A DNA stretch of 42,371 bases, taken from DASRRB01 sp036732755 (GTDB taxonomy: Bacteria > Planctomycetota > B15-G4 > SIAN01). The stretch spans positions 1-42,371 of the forward strand of contig DAINBU010000034.1 of assembly GCA_036732755.1 (NCBI GenBank), read 5' to 3'. The position numbers and the translations under genes were made by a program. Under the pieces are notes generated by a model, which saw only the letters and a program-made list of their open reading frames with translations, made no database searches and was not told where the DNA came from. Positions 31,488-39,534 of the stretch are shown here, piece by piece; position 1 is the first letter of the stretch; each line of letters starts with the position of its first letter.

Positions 31488-32261
31488 TCACCCTGCGCGC
31501 CAATGCCGGTGCGCGACGTCGTATTCGAGCCACGCGTCCGGCGGCTTCGGCGCATCGCCGAGCCGGTAGTTGCGGCCATCGTGGCCGAGCCGCAGCACGC
31601 CCCCGTCGAGCGTGGAGTTCGAATCGAACATCGAGCAGCTCCCAGTCGCCGCGAGCAGCGACTCGAGGACTTCGACCGGCGGCGGCGCGACTTCGCCCGC
31701 CGCGCCGCCGGCAAGCGCCGCGACGTACTCCTGCAGGAGACGCGCACCGTGCGCGAGGGCACGCTCGCGCGAGCGCGTCTCGAGGTAGAGGTAGCAGTCG
31801 TCGTGGCTGTGGAGGAAGAGGCTCGAGCGCCGCGCGAAATGGAGGACGGGCGGCGAGGCGTGTCCCAGGCACTCGGCCGAATCGAGGACGGCCTGATACG
31901 CCTCGTCAGGAGTGAAGGTCGACGGGACGTCGAGCAGCGCGAGGTTGTAGTGCTCGAAACGTTCGAGGAGCCGCGGCAGCTGCGCCGTCTTCATGAGGTG
32001 CACTTCGGGATCGAGCGTCGTGAGACCGACGCCCGCCTCCGCCGCGATGCCCTCGAGGCTGCGCACGTCGTTCGTCCCCGACTCGACCATCGCGTGACCG
32101 ACGTCGAAGAGGCACGCGCCGTCGAGCGCGTGCGCGACGATCAGGTCGACGACCTCGCGCAGCGCCTGCGCGTGCAGCCAGGCGCGGCAGACGCCGGACT
32201 CGGCGGCCTTCAGCGTGAAGCAGAGCGGGAAGAGCTTCTGCTCTTCAGACGCCGAGTTCAT
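31488..32261 (-). CDS. Hypothetical cytoplasmic protein
   Basis: A 257-residue protein I cannot place. There is no signal peptide or membrane helix. Composition is ordinary and its codon pattern matches neighbouring real genes. Alternating helix and strand segments (VVDLIVAHALDGACLFDVG, LTTLDPEVHLMKTAQLPRLLERFEHYNLALLDV, VLHFARRSSLFLHSHDDCYLYLETRSRERALAHGARLL, split here only for description) suggest an alpha/beta fold. His/Asp/Cys-rich HSHDDCYLY might be a metal or catalytic site. The start could be ATG 32261 or GTG 32282, the latter with a GGAAGG just upstream. Convergent with the large repeat protein; 64 bp after the next gene. Confidence 0.65.
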   Translation of the reverse strand: MNSASEEQKLFPLCFTLKAAESGVCRAWLHAQALREVVDLIVAHALDGACLFDVGHAMVESGTNDVRSLEGIAAEAGVGLTTLDPEVHLMKTAQLPRLLERFEHYNLALLDVPSTFTPDEAYQAVLDSAECLGHASPPVLHFARRSSLFLHSHDDCYLYLETRSRERALAHGARLLQEYVAALAGGAAGEVAPPPVEVLESLLAATGSCSMFDSNSTLDGGVLRLGHDGRNYRLGDAPKPPDAWLEYDVAHRHWRAG

Positions 32262-32325
32262 CTGGAAGGAGTTCGATCCCACGTCCCTTCCCCGCGCCCT
32301 CTCCCGCCCCCGCTCGCGCTGACCA

Positions 32326-32970
32326 TCATGCGCGATCCGTCGCGTGGGCGTGGCGACGCGCGGCGCGCAGGCGCCGCAGATCGCGGATCGTGAGGATCGC
32401 GCCGGAGAGCGCGCCGGCGTAGAGGCCGAGGTGGCAGAGCCACGCGGCGGACATCCGGCGGACGGCGTCGTCCGGGATCCAGTCGAGCTCACGGAACCAC
32501 GGAAGCGAGATCGGTGCGATCGACGCAGCAATCAGCGCTGCCGCCCCGGCGACCAGGCCCCAAGCCGGGATCGTGAGGCACGCGCGCACGATGCGCCGGA
32601 CCGCAGGCGGGTCGCGCGAGAAGTCGCGTCCCGCCGAGAACATCAGCACGCCGCCGAGCAGGGCGCCGTAGCCGGTGCCCGCCTGCGCACCGAGCGCGAC
32701 GGCACGCAGCCGGAAACCCTCACCGGCGCGGATCCCTTTCGCGATGACGAAGTAGTCCGGGCTCACGGCCGACGTGACCGCGTCCACGGCGGCGCCGCAC
32801 AAGGCGCCGGCCGCGGCCGCCAGGAACAGCAGCGCGTACTCGCGCCAGCGCGTCGCGCGCCGTCCGTGGCGGGCGAGGTCGATCGAGGAGACGACGAGCG
32901 CGAAGGCGAGCAGCGCGAGACAGCGAACCCAGAACGACTCGAGCCCGCTCCACGATCGGATCGTCTCCAT
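32326..32970 (-). CDS. Hypothetical integral membrane protein
   Basis: A 214-residue protein with about four to five helices (VRCLALLAFALVVSSIDL, EYALLFLAAAAGALCGAAV, GTGYGALLGGVLMF, IPAWGLVAGAAALIAASI, and one near LGLYAGALSGAIL). A conserved-looking TSAVSPDYFVIAKGI stretch lies between helices 2 and 3. The C-terminus is Arg/His-rich. I do not recognise the family with certainty. Same strand as the unknown gene downstream and yedK upstream. Confidence 0.72.
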   Translation of the reverse strand: METIRSWSGLESFWVRCLALLAFALVVSSIDLARHGRRATRWREYALLFLAAAAGALCGAAVDAVTSAVSPDYFVIAKGIRAGEGFRLRAVALGAQAGTGYGALLGGVLMFSAGRDFSRDPPAVRRIVRACLTIPAWGLVAGAAALIAASIAPISLPWFRELDWIPDDAVRRMSAAWLCHLGLYAGALSGAILTIRDLRRLRAARRHAHATDRA

Positions 32971-33033
32971 CGCTTCGCTTCGACGCCCGTTGCCGCGCCG
33001 CCCTTCCCGGCGCGCCGCGCGCGATCGCCGGCG

Positions 33034-33642
33034 TCACAGCTCCGTCCTCTCGATCCCGATCGCGCCGCCGTACGGCACGAGCAGCTTGCGGAGCTCCCCC
33101 TCCTCCGCCTTCGGGTCGAGCCACTTCTGCAGCGCGTCGGGCGAGAGGACGACCGGCATGCGGTGGTGGAAGGCCTTGGTCTGCTCGCTCGCCTCGGTCG
33201 TGATGATCGTGCACGACTGCACGACCTTGCCTTCGGGCGACCTCCAGGTGTCCCACAGGCCGGCGAGCGCGACGACGTCCTGGCCCTCCACCGTGAACGC
33301 ATGCGGGACGCGCTTGCTGTCGATCGTGGCCCACTCGTACCAGGCGTCGACGAGGATCGCGCAGCGGCGAACTCGGAATGCAGCCCGGAACGAAGGCTTC
33401 TCCGTGATCGTCTCCGCCCGCGCGTTGAACGTCTTGTTGCCGATCTTCGGGTCCTTGGCCCACGACGGGATCAGGCCCCAGCGGAACTTGTCGATGGCGA
33501 GGCCGCGCTCGGTGCGAACGAGGGCGAGGACCTCCTGCGTCGGGGCGACGTTGTTCGAAGGCGCCAGCGTGGCGCGCAGCTCGGCGCGCAGCTTCTCGGC
33601 GAGCTTGTCGGCGATATAGGTCGAGCGGATCCGGCCGCACAT
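33034..33642 (-). CDS. yedK: SOS response-associated abasic-site crosslinking protein (YedK/HMCES, SRAP family)
   Basis: A 202-residue DNA-repair protein that covalently traps abasic sites in single-stranded DNA through its Cys2. The mature N-terminus CGRIR requires removal of Met1, and the start is therefore certain. Catalytic residues by pattern: Cys2, Asn73 (FNARAET), Glu103 (DAWYEW) and His160 (HHRMPVVL), equivalent to E. coli Cys2, Asn75, Glu105 and His160. GGAGGGAA lies 8 nt before the ATG. The gap to the sulfatase-like gene upstream is only 4 nt, implying one transcript with it and the RNase H-like gene. No LexA box can be identified with confidence. Confidence 0.95.
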   Translation of the reverse strand: MCGRIRSTYIADKLAEKLRAELRATLAPSNNVAPTQEVLALVRTERGLAIDKFRWGLIPSWAKDPKIGNKTFNARAETITEKPSFRAAFRVRRCAILVDAWYEWATIDSKRVPHAFTVEGQDVVALAGLWDTWRSPEGKVVQSCTIITTEASEQTKAFHHRMPVVLSPDALQKWLDPKAEEGELRKLLVPYGGAIGIERTEL

Positions 33643-33646
33643 GACG

Positions 33647-35656
33647 TCACTTCCCTCCGTCGGGAGCCGCGCCGGCCTCGGCGCGCTGCCGCTCGGGCCG
33701 CAGGTCCTTCGGCGGCCAGGTCGGCGACGGATCGGGCTTCTGGCCGGCCGCCTTCATGCGCGTCTCGAGCTGCTCGCGGTTCGCGCGGAACGACGCGAGC
33801 TCGCCGGCCTCGAGTGCGCCGCTCGCCTCGCACTGCGCGGCCCACCACGCGGCGCGGCCGAGCTCGCCGCGCTGGGCGTGCGCGAAGATCAGCCAGCGCC
33901 ACGCGATCACGAGCAGCGGCTCGCAGCGGATCGCCTTCTCCATCTCCGCGGCGGCGAAGGCGGCGTGGCCGGCGCCGGCGTAGGCGACGGCGAGGTTGTA
34001 GTGGTTGGCCGAGTTCGACGGGTCGGCCGCGACCGCGAGCTCGAAGCGCGGGACCGCCTCGGCGGGCCGGCCCGACGAGAGCTCGACGTTGCCGAGGTCG
34101 AAGGCGATCGACGGATCGCGCGGGTACTTGATCGCGAGCGCGGTCAGCAGCGCACGCGCCTCGTCGAGCAGCGGACGGGCGCGCGCGCGCCTCGCCTCGT
34201 CGGCCGCCCCCTCGCCGGGCCGCGCGAGCGCGGCGTCCTGCCCGAGCAGCCCGCGCGCCTGCGACAGCAGATCGAGCGCGCGCGTCTGCTCTCGGAAGGC
34301 GGCGATCGCCTCGCGCGGGTCGGGCAGCGTGTCGTCCCCCGTCGCCGTCGGCGCTGCGCCGGAGGCGTAGCCGAGCTCGCGCAGGCGCTCGCGCTCCGCG
34401 GCAGTGAGCTCGGCGTCGTGCGGCGCCGGCAGCTTCGGCTGCGCCGCGAACGCCGCCTCCATCGTGCGCGCGAGCGCGGCGGCGACCTCGGGCCGCTCCT
34501 TCGCGAGGTCCTTCGTCTCGCCCGGATCGGCGGCGACGTCGAAGAGCTCGTCGAAGCGGCCGCGCACCAGCTTCATTCCCTTCAGCACGATCCCGTGCAG
34601 CGGCGCCCAGCGATGGAGGTCGAGCGGCAGCAGCGTCTCGAGCAGCGCGGGCGCCTCCTCGCCGCTTTCCGCGCTGACCTCCACCATCGGCAGTGCCGCG
34701 GCGCCCGCCTCCGGCAGCGCGGAGCGCGCGACGCCGAGCCAGTCGAGCAGCGTCGGCGCGATCTGCACGTGGGTCACCGGCGTCTCGACGACGAGCCCGC
34801 GCGGCAGCCCGCCGCCGCGCAGCAGCAGCGGCACGCGCATCGTCGCGTCGTGAAGCAGGACGCCGTGCGTCTCCTCGCCGTGCTCGCCGAGCCCCTCGCC
34901 GTGATCGGCGGTCACGACCTCGAGCAGCCCCTCGCTCAGGCCGAGCTCGTCGAGGCGCTTGCGCAGCCGCGCGAGCTGCGCGTCGCAGCTCGCGATCTCG
35001 TCGTCGTAGCTGCCGGCGTGCGGAGCGTGCGGGTCGTAGAAGTGGACCCAGAGGAAGAGGCTCGCGCCGCGGTCGAGCTTCTCGAGCCAGGCGAGCGCGT
35101 CGTCGACGACCGCGGCGGCGGGCCGCTCGATCACCTCGCGCTGCAGCCCGAGCCGCGACGGCGGCGGACCGTGATAGACGTCGAAGCCCTGCGCGAGGCC
35201 GTAGCGGCCGTCCAGGATGAAGCTGCCGACGAAGGCGCCGGTCGAAAAGCCCCGCTCCTTCACGACCTCGGAGAGGAGCGTCGCCGCGCCATCGAGCACG
35301 AAGAGGCCGTTGTCGCGCACGCCGTGCGCGCACGGCAGCACGCCCGAGAGGATCGTCGCGTGCGCCGGCAGCGTGATCGGCGCGGCGCAGCGCGCCATGG
35401 CGTAGCGGACACCGGTCGCCGCGAGCTCGTCGAGGAAGGGCGTGCGCGCGGCCTTCCAGCCGTAGCAGCCGAGCCGGTCGGCGCGCGTCGTGTCGAGGGT
35501 GACGACCAGGATGCGGCGCGGCGCGGCGGGCTCCTGCGGCGGCGGCGGCGGCGCGGCCGGGCGCTCGCACGCGGTCATGGAGAGGGCGGCGACGAGCGCC
35601 GCAGCGAGGGCCGTGACGTGCGTCGTTCCCGCGGGACGTCCCGGCGCGCGCCTCAT
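33647..35656 (-). CDS. Sulfatase-like (alkaline phosphatase superfamily) lipoprotein with TPR tail
   Basis: A 669-residue protein. A lipobox (LSMTAC, Cys30) and a Pro-rich spacer precede a sulfatase-fold domain (residues ~48-430). Metal-site motifs are ILVVTLDTTRADRLGCYG (Asp55) and VVTADHGEGLGEHGEE. The catalytic segment reads APITLPAHATILSG: where FGly-dependent sulfatases have C/S-x-P-x-R, this has Thr95-Leu-Pro-Ala-His99. It therefore probably uses no formylglycine and may act as a phosphodiesterase, phosphotransferase or non-hydrolytic protein. Residues ~520-630 form TPR-like repeats (AIKYPRDPSIAFDLGNVELS, then ANHYNLAVAYAGAGHAAFAA). ATG 35656 overlaps the RNase H-like gene's TGA (ATGA), indicating coupling. 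Confidence 0.9.
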   Translation of the reverse strand: MRRAPGRPAGTTHVTALAAALVAALSMTACERPAAPPPPPQEPAAPRRILVVTLDTTRADRLGCYGWKAARTPFLDELAATGVRYAMARCAAPITLPAHATILSGVLPCAHGVRDNGLFVLDGAATLLSEVVKERGFSTGAFVGSFILDGRYGLAQGFDVYHGPPPSRLGLQREVIERPAAAVVDDALAWLEKLDRGASLFLWVHFYDPHAPHAGSYDDEIASCDAQLARLRKRLDELGLSEGLLEVVTADHGEGLGEHGEETHGVLLHDATMRVPLLLRGGGLPRGLVVETPVTHVQIAPTLLDWLGVARSALPEAGAAALPMVEVSAESGEEAPALLETLLPLDLHRWAPLHGIVLKGMKLVRGRFDELFDVAADPGETKDLAKERPEVAAALARTMEAAFAAQPKLPAPHDAELTAAERERLRELGYASGAAPTATGDDTLPDPREAIAAFREQTRALDLLSQARGLLGQDAALARPGEGAADEARRARARPLLDEARALLTALAIKYPRDPSIAFDLGNVELSSGRPAEAVPRFELAVAADPSNSANHYNLAVAYAGAGHAAFAAAEMEKAIRCEPLLVIAWRWLIFAHAQRGELGRAAWWAAQCEASGALEAGELASFRANREQLETRMKAAGQKPDPSPTWPPKDLRPERQRAEAGAAPDGGK

Positions 35657-36666
35657 TCGCCGCGCCGGCGCAGCCGCCGCTCGAGCTGGACGATGCGCCG
35701 CCGCGCCGCGTCCACCAGGTGGGGCTCCGCGACGTCCTGCGCGCGGCGCGCGAAGTCGAGCGCGGCGTCGAGGTCGCCGTCCTCCCGCTCCACGAGCTTC
35801 GACATCTCGAGCAGCGCGCGGAAGCAGTCGGGGTCGTCCTCGAGCGCGCGCTCGAGCGAAGAGCGGTCCTTGCCGGCGCGCGCGCGCACGTCGGCGAGGG
35901 TCTCGCGCTCGTCCGCATCTTGGGGGCTCTCGATCCGGAACGAGAGCTCGGCGGCGAGCGCCGGCAGGGCGAGGACGTCGAGCAGGTTGTGACGCAGCAC
36001 GCCCTGCAGCAGGCGGTCGCTCCCCTCCTCGAAGAGCTCGAGCCAGGCGCGCGGCGCGGCGGCGCCCGGCAGGTCGTCGACCCGCGTGTAGCGCAGGAGC
36101 TCGCGCTCGAGCGTGACGAGGCGGGCGTCGGCGAAGCGGCGCTTCACGAGGCGCTCCGCCATGCGCAGCAGGTCGAAGTGGTCGCGCGCCGGCGCCCACG
36201 CGATCCCCTCGGCGGCGGTCCGCTCGGCGAGCAGCGGCACGTCGAACGAGCGGCCGTTGAACGTCACGAGCTGCGGCGCGCTGTCGAGGTCGCGCGCCGC
36301 GCATTCGAGGACGTCGCGCTCGCCGTCGGGCGTGCGCGCGAGGTACTGCGTCACGACGAAGGCGTCGTCGCGCAGCCGCCCGATCCCGGCCAGGAAGAGG
36401 CAGCTCCCGCCGCGCGGATGGCTGCCCGCCTCGAAATCGACGAAGGCCGCGTCGGCCGCGGAAAGCTTTTCCGCGCCGCGCTTCCCCAGCAGCACGGAGA
36501 GCTCCTGCAGGGGGCGCCGCGCGAACTCGTGGAAGGTCCAGGGTCCGTGACGGAAGGAGAGGTCGAAGCGCGTCTCGTAGGTCTGCAGCGCGGGGCGATC
36601 GGGCGCGCCGGCCGTGAGTGCGCTACGGGGCAGGTCGGCATCGGGTTCGAGGCTCGGTTGCGACAT
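35653..36666 (-). CDS. RNase H-like 3'-5' exonuclease-type protein (YprB/RNase_H_2 family) with TPR-like C-terminus
   Basis: A 337-residue protein. The RNase H-like domain spans residues ~70-240, with Asp77-x-Glu79 in AFVDFEAGSH, VTFNGRSFDVPLL, DHFDLLRMAERLVK and the terminal RHNLLDVLALPAL motif. Together these give the DEDD-type acidic set seen in YprB-like nucleases. Residues ~270-330 are helical repeats (DPDCFRALLEMSKLVEREDG). Substrate (DNA or RNA) cannot be read. First gene of a unit with the sulfatase-like lipoprotein and yedK; the 89 bp to the divergent DUF3108 gene hold the promoters. Confidence 0.85.
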   Translation of the reverse strand: MSQPSLEPDADLPRSALTAGAPDRPALQTYETRFDLSFRHGPWTFHEFARRPLQELSVLLGKRGAEKLSAADAAFVDFEAGSHPRGGSCLFLAGIGRLRDDAFVVTQYLARTPDGERDVLECAARDLDSAPQLVTFNGRSFDVPLLAERTAAEGIAWAPARDHFDLLRMAERLVKRRFADARLVTLERELLRYTRVDDLPGAAAPRAWLELFEEGSDRLLQGVLRHNLLDVLALPALAAELSFRIESPQDADERETLADVRARAGKDRSSLERALEDDPDCFRALLEMSKLVEREDGDLDAALDFARRAQDVAEPHLVDAARRRIVQLERRLRRRGE

Positions 36667-36755
36667 CGCGTCCGATCGTAACGCGCCTCCTCAAGCGTCG
36701 CCGCGCGCGCGGACGATGGCAGCGCGGGTCCCCTACATCGGACAGGAGCGGCCGC

Positions 36756-37703
36756 ATGCGCGGCGGTTCGCACGACCGACTCGCCGCCCGCCGCTCGCCG
36801 CCTCCCGCGGCGCGCGCGCTCGTCGCGGCGCTCCTGCTCGCGTCCGCGTGCGTGACCGGTCCCGAGGGGCGCACGGTCGCGCCAACGGCCGAGCTCGAGG
36901 CGGCGCTGCGCCTCGCCCCGCCGGCGCCCGCCGCGCCGCTGGCCGACGAGAAGCTCGACTTCAAGATCACGCTCGCGGGGCTGCCGGTCGGGCACGCGAC
37001 GCTCGCGACCACGCTGCTCGAAGCGCCCGGCGAGGACGGCGCCGGCGTCGAGATCGTCGCGTCGGGCGGCACCAACTCGGTGCTCGACGTCTTCTACTCG
37101 GTGCGCGCGATGGCGCGCGCGCGGATCGACGGCGACGGCGCGTCGCGCAGCTTCTTCCTCGAGGTCGACGAGGACGGCAAGAAGAACGCGCGCGCCCTCA
37201 CCTACCGCGCGACGCCCTGCCTCTACTACCACCCGTGGGACGAGGATCCGTGGGTCGCGATCCTCGCGCAGTTCCGCGCGCCGATCGACCCGCTCTCGCT
37301 CCTGATGCGGCTGCGCCGCCTCGACCCCGACCTTCTGCCGCACGACTTCGAGGTCGCGATGACGATGCGCTCGTTCTGCTACCGGGCGCGCTGCATCGAT
37401 CGGACGACGGTGCGCGTGCCGGCCGGCGAGTTCGTCGACGCGTGGCTGTGGCGGGTCGAGGTGCGGCCCTACGAGAAGCTCGTCCCAGAGAGCGCGGAGG
37501 CGGGCGAGGTGGGCGCGCTCCTCGGCTTCTACGACGTCGCGATCTCGGCCGACGAGCGGCGCCTCCCGGTGCGCCTCGAGCGCGGCTTCGGGTTCGGGCA
37601 GGTCGCGCTCGAACTGCGCGCGGTCGAGACGGGCGTCGCCTCCCCGCTCGCCGGCGCGCCGTCCCCTGTCAACGCCCCGATCGGCGCCCCGATCAGCGAA
37701 TGA
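36756..37703 (+). CDS. DUF3108-domain lipoprotein
   Basis: A 315-residue protein. After a basic start, a hydrophobic stretch ends in a lipobox (LLLASAC, Cys33 or thereabouts). The rest has the DUF3108 pattern: EKLDFKITLAGLPVGHATL, a NSVLDVFYSVRAMARARID segment, SFFLEVDEDGKKNARALTY and a C-terminal ERRLPVRLERGFGFGQV. DUF3108 proteins are periplasmic or outer-membrane beta proteins of unknown role. AGGAG 7 nt upstream fixes the ATG at 36756. Its 3' end overlaps the convergent DUF4340 gene by 11 bp. Confidence 0.87.
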   Translation: MRGGSHDRLAARRSPPPAARALVAALLLASACVTGPEGRTVAPTAELEAALRLAPPAPAAPLADEKLDFKITLAGLPVGHATLATTLLEAPGEDGAGVEIVASGGTNSVLDVFYSVRAMARARIDGDGASRSFFLEVDEDGKKNARALTYRATPCLYYHPWDEDPWVAILAQFRAPIDPLSLLMRLRRLDPDLLPHDFEVAMTMRSFCYRARCIDRTTVRVPAGEFVDAWLWRVEVRPYEKLVPESAEAGEVGALLGFYDVAISADERRLPVRLERGFGFGQVALELRAVETGVASPLAGAPSPVNAPIGAPISE

Positions 37704-39534
37704 GGTCGATCAGGCTCTGCAGCTGCGCCCGGCGCACGACCATCACCACGTTGTCGGGCAGGCGCGGCGAGAGCCGGCAGTAGAAGACGTCCGTCCCTCC
37801 GGCGCCGACCGTGAGCGTCTCCGACCCTTCCTTGGTCGTGAGCGTGAGCTTGAAGTCCGGGTGGGTGAACGGGTCGCCCGGCACGTCCTTCAGGCGCACG
37901 TAGCTCTCGCACGCCGCACCGTAGAGCGCGGCGGCGGCCGCGGTGACCTTCGCGACCATCGAGGCGTCGGTCCCCGTCTCGGCGACCGGCGTCGAGTTGA
38001 GGTCGGGGCGGTAGACCTCAAGCGCTGGTCCCTTCGCCGGCTCGAGGCGCCAGCGCAGGACCTTGCGGCTCATCTCGTCGTGGCGCGGGAAGACGAGGCG
38101 GTCGCGGAAGAGCTCCTTGTCGAGCGCGAGGATCTCGGCGAGCTTGCCCTTCACGGCGAAGAGCTCGTCGGGCCGGCTCGGGTCGCGGACGAGCGCGCGC
38201 CCGCCGGCGAGCGCGACCTGGAACTTGTCCTCGCGCGTGATCGGCCGACTGAAGTACTTCAGCTTCAGCAGCGCCTGCGGCTCGAACGGCGTGGTCTTCG
38301 GGTCGAGGAACTCCACCACCTCGATGCGATCGAGCTCGACGACCAGCTGCGCAAACGAGCCGTCCCCTTTGCCCTCGTTGGCGAGCGCGTGGAACGGCTC
38401 GACGATCTCCCACTTCCCGGCCGGCACGTCGCCCTGGCGGGCGAAGCGCCACTCGACGACCTTCTCGTCGGGCGAGCCCTTGGTGAGCCCGACCAGCGTG
38501 GACTCGATCCGGGGAAACAGGCGGCGCGGCCGCAGCGAATCGACCTTGAGCTCGAGCAGCGGATCGACGTCTTCCTTGCGCAGCGCGAAGCAGGTGTCCG
38601 CGCCGCGCCGGTCGAGGACGGCGGCGTAGCCTTGGTTTTGGATGTAGCTCCCGACGCTCAGCACCGTCGCGTGCGGGCCGGCCGCGACGGTGACCGTCAT
38701 GAGCGGCCGGTCGGGCAGCGCGGTCACCTTCCGGACCTGCTCGTCGTCCGGAGAACGTCCGTTCAACGTCTGCGAGAGGAAGTTCTGCACGCGCATCACG
38801 CTCAGCTGCTGCGCCAGGCTCGCGCACGCCTGCGCGTCGGCGAGCAGCGAGCGCGGCTCCTTCAGCCGCCAGTTCTGCACGCCGCCCTCGCGGTCGACGG
38901 TGATGTACTCGTTCTTCTCGGGGTCCTTCGGGTCGAAGCGCGCGATCGAGATCGAGGTCACCGCGATCGGGTCGACGCCGAAGACGGTGCGCGAGCGCCA
39001 CTGGTCCAGGTTCGCCGCCTTGAGGAGGTCGCGCACGACGGCGCCGGTGCGGAAGACCTGCTTCTCGCCCGCGGAGCGCGCCAGCACGCCCGCCCCCGCC
39101 GGGTCGTCGATGCCGAAGCCGAGGTCGAGGACGCGCTCGCCCGTCTTGATCTTCACGCCGCAGCGCGGCGGGTCGAGCCCCATGCGCAGCAGGTCGTCGG
39201 AGTCGCCCTGCAGCGGCTCGCGGACGCTCTGCCGGACCGCGTTCACGAGCATGTCGACGCGGTCGAGGTCGGCGGGGTCCTTGTAGAAGAAGTCGGGCCC
39301 GCCCGTTCTCTCCCGCCCGAAGCGCAGCGACACGCCGCCGCCGGGCTCGCGCATGAGCTTGAAGCGTTCGTCGCTGTAGAGATGGAGCTCGATCTCGTCC
39401 CAGCGGTCGAGGAGCTCCGGCGCCGCGAGCGGCGTGCGCGTCTCCGCCTTCCTGCGCTCGGGACCGAGCTTCCAGATCGCGAGCGCCGCGAGCAGGCCGA
39501 GCAGCAGGACGATCAGCGTCGTGCGCAGCCGCAT
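37693..39534 (-). CDS. DUF4340-domain membrane-anchored protein
   Basis: A 613-residue protein. One N-terminal anchor helix (residues ~4-22, TLIVLLLGLLAALAIW) precedes a long extracytoplasmic beta-rich region. DUF4340-like segments recur: VREPLQGDSDDLLRMGLDPP, AVTSISIARFDPKDP, WRLKEPRSLLADAQACASL, then WEIVEPFHALANEG. The end is GGTDVFYCRLSPRLPDNV. DUF4340 proteins are commonly encoded after GldG-type genes and are thought to be accessory parts of that ABC system. The ATG shares one base with the GldG-like stop (TGATG). Confidence 0.87.
   Translation of the reverse strand: MRLRTTLIVLLLGLLAALAIWKLGPERRKAETRTPLAAPELLDRWDEIELHLYSDERFKLMREPGGGVSLRFGRERTGGPDFFYKDPADLDRVDMLVNAVRQSVREPLQGDSDDLLRMGLDPPRCGVKIKTGERVLDLGFGIDDPAGAGVLARSAGEKQVFRTGAVVRDLLKAANLDQWRSRTVFGVDPIAVTSISIARFDPKDPEKNEYITVDREGGVQNWRLKEPRSLLADAQACASLAQQLSVMRVQNFLSQTLNGRSPDDEQVRKVTALPDRPLMTVTVAAGPHATVLSVGSYIQNQGYAAVLDRRGADTCFALRKEDVDPLLELKVDSLRPRRLFPRIESTLVGLTKGSPDEKVVEWRFARQGDVPAGKWEIVEPFHALANEGKGDGSFAQLVVELDRIEVVEFLDPKTTPFEPQALLKLKYFSRPITREDKFQVALAGGRALVRDPSRPDELFAVKGKLAEILALDKELFRDRLVFPRHDEMSRKVLRWRLEPAKGPALEVYRPDLNSTPVAETGTDASMVAKVTAAAAALYGAACESYVRLKDVPGDPFTHPDFKLTLTTKEGSETLTVGAGGTDVFYCRLSPRLPDNVVMVVRRAQLQSLIDLIR

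Noticed and set aside
28513..31872. 1119-aa open frame on the minus strand
   Set aside because: It lies opposite the second repeat protein, whose repeats are unmistakable, and it has no domain.
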